DNA of 6,936 bases from Atribacterota bacterium (GTDB lineage Bacteria; Atribacterota; Phoenicimicrobiia; Phoenicimicrobiales; Phoenicimicrobiaceae): positions 1 to 6,936 of the forward strand of contig DAOUWX010000094.1 in the NCBI GenBank assembly GCA_030666935.1, in the 5' to 3' direction. The notes under the pieces are model-generated. The model had not been told where the DNA came from. It was given only the letters and a program-made list of their open reading frames with translations, and ran no database searches. Below, piece by piece: positions 1 to 6,193 of this stretch. The position numbers and the translations under genes are program-made. Within the stretch, counting starts at the first letter, position 1, and each line of letters starts with the position of its first letter.

Positions 1-1
1 A

Positions 2-127
2 CATACTGATGAAGGGGCAATGATGGCAGTAGCTGCCATAGCGAGCATTCCGATATTAATTGTATTTTTTAAACTATCTAAATATTTCCTGGGCGGTGCC
101 GCCCTGTATTCATCAAGGAAAGGATAA
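2..127 (+). CDS. Sugar ABC transporter permease, MalG type (3' end only)
   Basis: This is the last 41 codons and the TAA stop of a gene that begins before the window. The reading frame is open from base 2. The visible peptide has one hydrophobic segment (AVAAIASIPILIVFF), followed by KLSKYFLGGAALYSSRKG. This matches the usual C-terminus of MalG/LacG-type carbohydrate permeases: a last membrane helix with 'IP' in it, an aromatic/basic 'KYF' turn, then a short glycine-containing tail ending in KG. Such proteins pair with a second permease, an ATPase and a lipoprotein binding protein to import sugars through the cytoplasmic membrane. The stop lies 11 bases before the HAD gene, so it probably heads or belongs to the downstream amino-sugar operon. 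The substrate cannot be read from this fragment. An unrelated membrane protein cannot be fully excluded because so little is visible. Confidence 0.7.
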   Translation, partial: HTDEGAMMAVAAIASIPILIVFFKLSKYFLGGAALYSSRKG

Positions 128-138
128 TAAAAATAATT

Positions 139-720
139 ATGAAGACACTTTATATTTTTGATATGGGGGGTGTGGTAACTTACAATACCGATGTTCTTCC
201 GGATATAATCAGTTATCTTGATATTACTGAAGAAAAATTTTTAACTCTTGCGGGAGAAAATCTGAGAAAGTTTTATAATGGAGAGATTACCAGTGGTGAT
301 TTTTGGAAAAGATTCTCTTTAAGATATGGCAGGAAAGTAGAAGAAGAGTTATTCGGTAAATTTTTTAATCCGAGCTTGAATCAAGGGACAGTAGATCTAA
401 TAAAAGAACTTATGGAAAGTTCGAGAGTAGTTTGTGGCACCAATACTGTTGGTCCTCATTACGATTATTTTATTGACCACAGAGATTATGACATTTTCGA
501 TGCAGTTTATGCCTCTAATAAAATGGGTGTATCCAAACCTGATCTGGATTTTTACCGATATATTTTAAATAAGGAGGGAATTAAGCCCGAAAACACAGTC
601 TTTGTGGATGATATCAAAGAAAATATCATTTCTGCTCAAAAAATCGGCATCAACTCTATCCTTTTTACAGATTCTGATTCTTTAAGGTTTCAGATAAAAA
701 CATTTAATGATTGTTTATGA
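139..720 (+). CDS. HAD-superfamily hydrolase (HAD-IA, probable sugar-phosphate phosphatase)
   Basis: A 193-residue soluble HAD-fold protein with all four motifs in order. Motif I is YIFDMGGVVT, with nucleophile D8. Motif II is the Thr of CGTNT (about T101). Motif III is the lysine of GVSKPD (K133). Motif IV is VFVDD (D157/D158). The roughly 80-residue insert between motifs I and II is the helical C1 cap typical of subfamily IA. Motif I reads DxG, so the second Asp that normally acts as acid/base in HAD phosphatases is Gly10. DxG/DxN variants are known in the YihX/epoxide-hydrolase-N-terminal-like branch, which includes a glucose-1-phosphate phosphatase. The ATG at 139 starts exactly at the conserved beta-strand before motif I. 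An AAGGAAAGG stretch at 116-124 is a rather distant ribosome site. Placed between a sugar permease and nag genes, it probably acts on a sugar phosphate; the exact substrate is unknown. Confidence 0.85.
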   Translation: MKTLYIFDMGGVVTYNTDVLPDIISYLDITEEKFLTLAGENLRKFYNGEITSGDFWKRFSLRYGRKVEEELFGKFFNPSLNQGTVDLIKELMESSRVVCGTNTVGPHYDYFIDHRDYDIFDAVYASNKMGVSKPDLDFYRYILNKEGIKPENTVFVDDIKENIISAQKIGINSILFTDSDSLRFQIKTFNDCL

Positions 721-751
721 AATTAGAGAATGGAGATGGTTATAAGAATGG

Positions 752-2158
752 ATGGTTTATAATTTGATTCCCTTGATAGTGCCACGAATAGTTCCCTCGC
801 TTGACAATGGCTTTCGACCAGCTGTCTTATGGAATCATGCCTTTCTTAATGTGGTTCGTTCTTCAGGAGAAGAGATCCCCCTTATTATTAGTTTAGAGCG
901 AGGTAATGATTCTATCTCAGTTTTTAGGACACAAGTTTTTCCTACAGAACATAAGTTGGCTTCGACAAACTTATTATATGCTGAACGGTTAATAAAAACA
1001 CTTTTATGGCTTCGCGGTGGGTATAAGATAATCATAGGGGGGCCTAATGAAATTGGGGAATATATTAAAAAGGTATATTCTTCTAAGGTAGAGCGTGTTT
1101 TTGATGCAAATTTTATGTCTACCGTATATGAAAAGCCTTTTACGGTAGAAATTAGCGATGCCGAAAAAATCTCTCCTGCCAAAGAAAAGTCAATTCCGTT
1201 AGGTGGTCATCTGGAAGGATGTCGTATCGGTTTTGATCTTGGGGCGAGTGATAGGAAAGTTAGTGCGGTTATAGATGGTAAAGTGGTTTTTAGTGAGGAA
1301 GTGATTTGGGATCCGCGAAACCAAACTGATCCCCGATATCATTATCATGAAATTATGTCAATGTTAAATCGTGCTGCTGATCATATGCCTCGAGTCGATG
1401 CAATCGGAGGGAGTGTCGCTGGGATTTATGTTAATAATCGGGCAATGATTTCTTCACTTTTCCAAGGAGTTCCTCACCATCTTTTTGAGGGAAAAGTAAA
1501 AAATATCTTTTTAGATATACAAAAAGAGTGTGGAGTTCCTTTTGAGATAATGAATGATGGAGAAGTCACTGCCCTGGCTGGTTCTATGTCCTTGAAAGCC
1601 AATTCAGTATTAGGTATTGCTTTGGGTTCCAGTGAAGCGGGAGGATATATCAATAAAGATGGAAACATTACCGGATGGTTAAATGAGTTAGCTTTTGTAC
1701 CTATTGATTTTAATACTGAAGCACCTCTTGATGAATGGTCAGGTGGTCGAGGGTGTGGGGTTCAATATTTCTCACAGGTAGCGGTTATACGACTTGCCGA
1801 AAGGGCAGGGATTGTTTTTAATGAAAAGCAAACTCCTGCTGAAAAATTGAAATCTGTTCAGGGACTGATGACTAAAGGAGACGAACGAGCAAGAAAGGTC
1901 TTTAAAACAATTGGTTGCTATTTAGGTTATAGCATTGCTTATTATGCTGATTTTTATGAAATAGGAACTGTTTTAATTTTGGGTCGAGTTACCTCCAGTG
2001 AAGGTGGTCAAATAATTCTACAAAAAGCAGAGCAGGTATTAAAGGAAGAATTTGCAGAGCTTTTTAAGAAGATTACTCTTCATCTTCCTGATGAATCTGA
2101 TAGAAGGATGGGCCAGTCTATTGCTGCTGCCAGTTTACCCTTACTAAAAGGCTCTTGA
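752..2158 (+). CDS. Divergent ROK-family protein (putative sugar kinase) with N-terminal extension
   Basis: A 468-residue protein. Residues about 158-465 form an ASKHA/ROK-like unit: phosphate-1 loop GFDLGASDRKVSAVIDG (160-176), catalytic-Asp motif MNDGEVTALAG (D269), phosphate-2/glycine-rich GIALGSSEAGGYI (288-300) and a C-terminal LGRVTS...GQSIAAASLP segment. The usual ROK GExGH and CxCGxxGCxE elements are altered. NELAF keeps the Glu (E312) but has Phe315 for His, and SGGRGCG keeps only one Cys (C335), so structural zinc binding is unlikely. Residues 1-155 show no helix-turn-helix pattern, which argues against a NagC/XylR-type repressor. ROK kinases are normally about 300 residues. The start is supported by an in-frame TAA at 743-745 and a GGAGATGG ribosome site at 732-739. 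It lies 31 bases after the HAD gene and 67 bases before nagA. A kinase making GlcNAc-6-P or a related sugar phosphate is the natural guess from context, but the substrate is unproven. Confidence 0.82.
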   Translation: MVYNLIPLIVPRIVPSLDNGFRPAVLWNHAFLNVVRSSGEEIPLIISLERGNDSISVFRTQVFPTEHKLASTNLLYAERLIKTLLWLRGGYKIIIGGPNEIGEYIKKVYSSKVERVFDANFMSTVYEKPFTVEISDAEKISPAKEKSIPLGGHLEGCRIGFDLGASDRKVSAVIDGKVVFSEEVIWDPRNQTDPRYHYHEIMSMLNRAADHMPRVDAIGGSVAGIYVNNRAMISSLFQGVPHHLFEGKVKNIFLDIQKECGVPFEIMNDGEVTALAGSMSLKANSVLGIALGSSEAGGYINKDGNITGWLNELAFVPIDFNTEAPLDEWSGGRGCGVQYFSQVAVIRLAERAGIVFNEKQTPAEKLKSVQGLMTKGDERARKVFKTIGCYLGYSIAYYADFYEIGTVLILGRVTSSEGGQIILQKAEQVLKEEFAELFKKITLHLPDESDRRMGQSIAAASLPLLKGS

Positions 2159-2225
2159 TCCTAACTTAGTTTTAAATCCGGGAAAAATATTTTAAAAGTA
2201 AATTAGAGGTAAAATAAAAGAACCG

Positions 2226-3389
2226 ATGATTATTTCAGGTAGTAAAATTATAACTCCTTTAAAAATAATAGAAAACGGTATAGTAATGGTTAATGATGGC
2301 ATGATTGAATATGTTGGAGAAGAGGAGAAGGGGAACTTAGCTTCATATAACAATGTTTACAAAGGTGAATACATTGTTCCGGGGTTTATAGATATTCACT
2401 GTCATGGGGGCAATGGATACGATACTATGGATTCAACATATGAGGTATTAAAAGAGATTAGTAAATTTAAAGCAAAAAATGGCTGTACAGGTTTTTTAGC
2501 CACAACGGTTACATCTTCAATGAAAGACACTGTCAAAGCCCTAAAGAATATTAGCAAGTATAGTAAGCAGTCTCCGAAAGAGGGGGCTGAAATACTTGGT
2601 ATTCATTTAGAAGGCCCCTTTATTAATGTAAAACAAAAAGGCGCCCAAAGGGAAGATTTGATTATACCTTTATCAATAGAAGTGATGGAGAAATTTATTG
2701 AAAAATCAAATGGATTAATAAAAATTGTAACCTATGCGCCTGAATTAGATATTGATTTTAAATTTACATCTTTTCTAAATAACAAGGGAATTATCCCATC
2801 TGTAGGACACAGTTTTGCAGATTATGAAACTATAATTTCTGCTATTAGATTTGGATTGAAATCATCCACTCATATATTTAATCAAATGAAAGGAATTCAT
2901 CATAGAGAACCGGGAACTGTTGGAGCAATTCTAACTGAAGAAAATCTATTTGCGGAAATAATTGCAGATTGTATTCACGTTCATCCAGCAATTGTTAATT
3001 TACTTGTTAAGGCAAAGGGTGTAGATAAAATAATTATTATAACAGATGCTATGAGAGCAGCTGGTTTGCAGGATGGGATATATGACCTTGGAGGTTTAAA
3101 GGTTGTAGTTAAAAATAGTGAAGCCCGTCTTGAATCCGGAAATCTGGCCGGTAGCACTTTAACAATGAATAGGGCAGTTAAAAATATGATAGAAAAAGTA
3201 GGTATAAATATAAAAGAATCAGTTAAGATGGCTTCACTAAATTCTGCTCGACTTTTAGGCCTGGACAAAGATAGAGGTTCTTTAACCCCTGGTAAACGGG
3301 CAGATATAACTATTTTGGATGATAATTTTAATGTTGTTCATACAATTAAAAAAGGAAGTGTAATTTATAGCAAAGATTATGAAAATTAA
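2226..3389 (+). CDS. nagA: N-acetylglucosamine-6-phosphate deacetylase NagA
   Basis: Removes acetate from GlcNAc-6-P to give GlcN-6-P in the cytoplasm, the first committed step of GlcNAc catabolism. The 387-residue length is normal for the family (about 380-400). It is an amidohydrolase-fold TIM barrel with a small beta-sandwich built from both ends. Visible elements: VPGFIDIHCHGGNG with metal-type H58 and H60; HLEGPF with E129; SVGHSFADYE with H195; STHIFNQMKG with H216; IADCIHVHP (248-254); ITDAMRAAG with catalytic D274; LAGSTLTMN (308-315); and the closing GSLTPGKRADI. The HxH pair marks the B. subtilis/T. maritima-like two-metal type rather than the E. coli single-metal type, which lacks these histidines. 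The start at 2226 gives the expected N-terminal strand; the ribosome site is weak (AGAGG at 2205-2209). Its end overlaps nagB by 11 bases, suggesting translational coupling. The family assignment is secure. Confidence 0.97.
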   Translation: MIISGSKIITPLKIIENGIVMVNDGMIEYVGEEEKGNLASYNNVYKGEYIVPGFIDIHCHGGNGYDTMDSTYEVLKEISKFKAKNGCTGFLATTVTSSMKDTVKALKNISKYSKQSPKEGAEILGIHLEGPFINVKQKGAQREDLIIPLSIEVMEKFIEKSNGLIKIVTYAPELDIDFKFTSFLNNKGIIPSVGHSFADYETIISAIRFGLKSSTHIFNQMKGIHHREPGTVGAILTEENLFAEIIADCIHVHPAIVNLLVKAKGVDKIIIITDAMRAAGLQDGIYDLGGLKVVVKNSEARLESGNLAGSTLTMNRAVKNMIEKVGINIKESVKMASLNSARLLGLDKDRGSLTPGKRADITILDDNFNVVHTIKKGSVIYSKDYEN

Positions 3390-4140
3390 ACCGATAAGTT
3401 CATATAGTAAGATGAGTAAATTAGCAGCTAAAATAGTTGCTAAACAGATTATAAATAAACCAAATACTGTGTTAGGTCTTGCTACCGGAGGTACTCCTCT
3501 TGGAATGTATAGAGAGTTAGTTAAATTATATAAAAAGGGCAAGTTAGATTTTTCGAAAGTTACAACATTTAATCTTGACGAATATTTAGGGCTATCTCCA
3601 GAACACCCTCAAAGTTATCACTATTATATGTACGAGAATTTTTTTAACCATGTAAATATTGAAGAAAAAAACATTCATATACCTAAAGGTGACACCAAAG
3701 ATCCTGTTCAGGAGTGCCTGAACTACGGAAGAGAAATCGAGAAAGTTGGAGGTATAGATTTACAGGTTCTTGGAATAGGAGTAAATGGACACGTTGGCTT
3801 TAATGAGCCTAATATTAATTTAGAAGCAAAGACTCATGTTATACAACTTTCCAATGAAACAATTAGGGCAAATTCCCGATTTTTCAAAAATTTGGATAAA
3901 GTTCCCAGGAAAGCAATAACTATGGGAATGGCAACGATAATGAAATCAAAAAAAATTGTCCTTATGGCATGGGGGATAGAGAAGAAAAAACCAATTCTAA
4001 AAGTTACATCGGGTCATATTGCTACTGAAGTCCCCGCTTCATTGCTTCAAGTTCATAATGATGTGATTTTGATAGTGGATAAAAAGATTTATCCATCTTC
4101 TACAGTAAGTAATTCGCTTTCCTATCCAGAAAAGATATGA
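3379..4140 (+). CDS. nagB: Glucosamine-6-phosphate deaminase NagB
   Basis: Converts GlcN-6-P to fructose-6-P plus ammonia, feeding glycolysis. The 253-residue length lies between the B. subtilis (about 242) and E. coli (266) enzymes. Motifs in order: phosphate loop GLATGGTPLGMY (33-44); TFNLDEYLGL with catalytic base D67; GIGVNGHVGFNEP with H138 and E143; ANSRFF with phosphate-contacting R167; GIEKKK with K202 as the likely second phosphate lysine; and PASLLQVHNDV (219-229). The position equivalent to E. coli Asp141 is Asn136, as is common in Firmicutes-type NagB, so this is not a defect. The short C-terminus suggests the non-allosteric type, but that is inference. The start codon lies inside the end of nagA (shared ATGAAAATTAA) with no good ribosome site nearby, so translation probably depends on ribosomes finishing nagA. 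It appears to be the last gene of the first transcription unit. Confidence 0.97.
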   Translation: MKIKPISSYSKMSKLAAKIVAKQIINKPNTVLGLATGGTPLGMYRELVKLYKKGKLDFSKVTTFNLDEYLGLSPEHPQSYHYYMYENFFNHVNIEEKNIHIPKGDTKDPVQECLNYGREIEKVGGIDLQVLGIGVNGHVGFNEPNINLEAKTHVIQLSNETIRANSRFFKNLDKVPRKAITMGMATIMKSKKIVLMAWGIEKKKPILKVTSGHIATEVPASLLQVHNDVILIVDKKIYPSSTVSNSLSYPEKI

Positions 4141-4399
4141 TTTATAGTAGTAATATTATAAATAAAGCTTCTCCTACAGCCTCTCCTTGTTGACATTTCC
4201 AAATATTTCCTATTCCTATATTTATAGATCGTTTTATTGATAATCCGAATTAATATTCGGATTTTTTAGTTTTTGAGATAAAAAAGAAGGATAATTAGTG
4301 GGGAAGGTAGAATGTTTATATTATGAAAAATTAGAGGGATTGCTTCAACTATTGAGGAATTAGAATATTAAATATTAAAGGGATTTAAATGAATAAGAT
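4141..4399. other. Intergenic gap between the nag unit and the glycosidase unit
   Basis: This 259-base AT-rich gap separates nagB from the glycosidase gene. It contains the terminator hairpin at 4242-4267 and, next to the glycosidase start, two short tandem duplications: AATATTA twice at 4364-4377, and an 11-base near-repeat at 4389-4410. Only a 21-codon GTG-start open frame (4298-4363) stands out, and it is not convincing as a gene. A promoter for the downstream genes is expected between 4268 and 4376. The best -10-like words are TAGAAT at 4308-4313 and 4361-4366, but neither has a good -35 at proper spacing, so no promoter is called. Confidence 0.6.
4242..4267 (+). terminator. Rho-independent terminator after nagB
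   Basis: A perfect 9-base-pair inverted repeat, AATCCGAAT (4242-4250) and ATTCGGATT (4255-4263), encloses the 4-base loop TAAT. It runs into six T residues (4262-4267). The stem is AT-rich, with only three G-C pairs, but so is the whole region. It sits about 100 bases after the nagB stop and 133 bases before the next gene, where an operon end is expected. There is no comparable T-run on the other side, so it should act on plus-strand transcripts. A regulatory protein site is a less likely reading. Confidence 0.7.
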
Positions 4400-4403
4400 A
4401 TGA
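4377..4403 (+). promoter_or_regulatory. Ribosome-binding site and four-codon leader ORF overlapping the glycosidase start
   Basis: The purine-rich AAAGGGA (4377-4383) lies 5 bases before an ATG at 4389. That ATG opens ATG AAT AAG ATA TGA (Met-Asn-Lys-Ile-stop, 4389-4403). Its TGA overlaps the glycosidase ATG (4400-4402) as ATGA. The glycosidase ATG itself is about 16 bases from the AAAGGGA, which is too far for efficient direct initiation. Leader translation with reinitiation is therefore plausible but not shown. The leader and the main gene begin with nearly the same 11 bases, so the arrangement looks like a recent small tandem duplication. Confidence 0.45.
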
Positions 4404-6193
4404 ATAAAATTATTACCAGGCCTAAAGAAATAGTAAAAAATGAGCGAGTTTTGTATGCTGGGAATCATTACCTGAGTGCACCTATCATTGATTGTCAAAA
4501 TGGTTCCATTAAAAATATAAATGTGGCGTCTCTTTCCAATAAAGCTTTAGTGGAATTAAAAGGAGAAGCAAATTTATTTACACCACGTTTTTACCAAGAA
4601 GGAAAAGAAATTGAAATAGAAAAGGTAGATGCTTCTAAAGAGCAGTATTATCTACCCCGTTTAGACTTCTTTTTAAAAGGCGGTATAAGAGTAACCGGAA
4701 GAATATTTACCGATCTTAAGGAAAAGGGATTAATCTATAATTTTGAAAGTTCAGAAGAAATTGAAATCTCTTTATTTTTTGATTTAAAAGATGTATGTTT
4801 ATTACGATTCCATTCTCACAAGATAGACACTAAAAAGATAATAAAAAGAGATAAATGGTTGGACAACCCGGTAGTTAATATATTTTCTTCAGGAGTTTCA
4901 CTAGCCTTAGCCTTTGACGGAGATAAAGATTTTGAAGTTGATGATTTTAAAGGAAAACAAACCTTAAATTTAAAAATATCCTGCCAAAATAAAAATTGTT
5001 TTTATATAGCTGTAAATTATGACCCGGATGGTGCTTCTGCTACTCTTATTCACTTGAGAAGAAAAGGGTATAGCGGAATCTATAATGAATTTCTGGATTG
5101 GTTAAAGAAAAAAACCATTCCCTATCCTAAAGGCCCTGCATTAGAAGCCAGGTTAAATGAAAATCTATTTTTTAATTATTTTTATTCTATAGCCAAAGAT
5201 ATGGAGACCGATAAATATCTGGCATTAACTTCAAGAAGTCCCCGCTATTATGTTTCGGGAGCATTTTGGGAGAGAGACTGTTTTTTATGGTCTCTTCCTG
5301 CTATCCGATTGGTTTGTCCTCAATTGTATCAACATCTAGCAAGAGAAATGATACTGCTGCACAGTAAAAATCCGGGAGATCATGCCCATTATATTGACGG
5401 AACTGTCTTATATCCCGGTTTTGAGCTGGACGAAGCAGCCAGTTATTTTATTCTTTTAGATAACCTGGAAGACCACTTTTTTGATGAGGCGTTAATGGGA
5501 GCCTTGGAGGGAGTGTTTGAGCGGATAGAAAAAGAGTATGACTCCCGAACCGGACTCTATAAAACTTTCTTGCTTTCTTCTGACGACCCTGCAGAATACC
5601 CTTTCGTTACTATTGATAATGTTATTCTCTGGCGAGGGTTGCAGAATTTAAGAGGTATTTTATTAAAAAAAGGGAAGACAAAAAAGGCACAGCTTATAAA
5701 TCAAAGAATAGAAAACATTCATAAAGGAATCCATAAATATTTAATTAAGGAAATAGAAGGAAAAAAAATATTTTTATGGTCTACTGACGGAAAAGGAAAT
5801 TTCAGATTATATAATGATCCTCCCGGGAGTTTAGGGACTCTCTGTTTTTATAGATTTGTAGATAAAGATGACCCAATATTTAAAAATACTATAGATTATT
5901 ATTATTCCTCTTTATACCCTTATTACTTTAAAGATGCCAGGATAAATGAACTGGCTTGTGATCACCATCCCCATACCCCTTCAGGGCTGGGTTTATGTGG
6001 GAGCATTTTAATCCCTCTACTATCAAAGAAAGCGCTTGGATGGTTAAGGAATGCAAATATGGCCTATAGCCTTCTGGTGGAGAGCTTTGATAAAGATTCA
6101 GGAGAAGCCAAGACCGGAGTCGGGTTTGCTTCCGGCTGTGGGTATCTGGCTTATTCTCTTCATCATGCCTTGATTAAGGAGGGGAAGAAATGA
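4400..6193 (+). CDS. GH125-like (alpha/alpha)6 glycosidase, probable alpha-mannosidase-type enzyme
   Basis: A 597-residue protein with no signal peptide or membrane segment, so probably cytoplasmic. Residues about 1-235 are beta-rich and unrecognised. Residues about 245-595 look like a GH125-type helical barrel: SGAFWERDCFLWSLPAI (286-302, compare WLRDS in GH125); GFELDEAASYFILL (340-353), where D344 is the likely general acid; NDPPGSLGTLCFYRF (472-486, compare MDDANxPSLL); FKNTIDYYYSSLYPYYF (494-510, compare nTRxfiLSxxNPyyf); HHPHTPSG (522-529); and ESFDKDSGEAKTGVGFASG (561-579), where E561 is the likely base. Known GH125 enzymes are metal-independent exo-alpha-1,6-mannosidases of roughly 430 residues, so both the N-terminal domain and the sequence divergence are unusual. 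A related six-hairpin family (GH15, GH63 or similar) is the alternative. The gene overlaps the nitrilase-like gene by ATGA. Mannosidase activity is inferred from family resemblance only. Confidence 0.68.
   Translation: MNKIITRPKEIVKNERVLYAGNHYLSAPIIDCQNGSIKNINVASLSNKALVELKGEANLFTPRFYQEGKEIEIEKVDASKEQYYLPRLDFFLKGGIRVTGRIFTDLKEKGLIYNFESSEEIEISLFFDLKDVCLLRFHSHKIDTKKIIKRDKWLDNPVVNIFSSGVSLALAFDGDKDFEVDDFKGKQTLNLKISCQNKNCFYIAVNYDPDGASATLIHLRRKGYSGIYNEFLDWLKKKTIPYPKGPALEARLNENLFFNYFYSIAKDMETDKYLALTSRSPRYYVSGAFWERDCFLWSLPAIRLVCPQLYQHLAREMILLHSKNPGDHAHYIDGTVLYPGFELDEAASYFILLDNLEDHFFDEALMGALEGVFERIEKEYDSRTGLYKTFLLSSDDPAEYPFVTIDNVILWRGLQNLRGILLKKGKTKKAQLINQRIENIHKGIHKYLIKEIEGKKIFLWSTDGKGNFRLYNDPPGSLGTLCFYRFVDKDDPIFKNTIDYYYSSLYPYYFKDARINELACDHHPHTPSGLGLCGSILIPLLSKKALGWLRNANMAYSLLVESFDKDSGEAKTGVGFASGCGYLAYSLHHALIKEGKK
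6176..6192 (+). promoter_or_regulatory. Strong ribosome-binding site fixing the nitrilase-like start
   Basis: AAGGAGG at 6176-6182, extended by GG to 6184, is a near-perfect anti-16S match 7 bases before the ATG at 6190. It lies inside the last codons of the glycosidase gene, whose TGA (6191-6193) overlaps this ATG. It is the best ribosome site in the window, so the downstream protein can initiate independently as well as by coupling. Confidence 0.85.

Noticed and set aside
835..1182. Minus-strand open frame of 115 codons opposite the N-terminal domain of the ROK protein
   Set aside because: The plus-strand frame continues without a break into the ROK core and has its own ribosome site. The antisense peptide shows no motif.
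752..2158. Reading the ROK protein as a NagC/XylR-type transcriptional repressor
   Set aside because: No helix-turn-helix pattern is visible in residues 1-155, and no palindromic operator was seen in the gaps of this operon.
3379..4140. Loss of a catalytic Asp in NagB (Asn136 at the E. coli Asp141 position)
   Set aside because: Asn at this place is common in Firmicutes-type NagB enzymes, and D67, H138 and E143 are all kept, so it is a normal variant.
4141..4161. AT-only inverted repeat just after the nagB stop as a first terminator
   Set aside because: The stem is almost all A-T with a G-T wobble and has no T-run after it, so it would be too unstable to terminate transcription.
4190..4222. 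A consensus TTGACA (4190-4195) followed by TATATT (4217-4222) as a promoter after nagB
   Set aside because: The spacer would be 21 bases, well over the normal 16-18. The transcript would also run straight into the hairpin and T-run at 4242-4267. In such AT-rich DNA this is most likely chance.
4340..4366. TTGCTT and TAGAAT as a promoter for the glycosidase gene
   Set aside because: The spacing is 15 bases and only three of six -35 bases match, so it is too weak to call, although a promoter is expected in this area.
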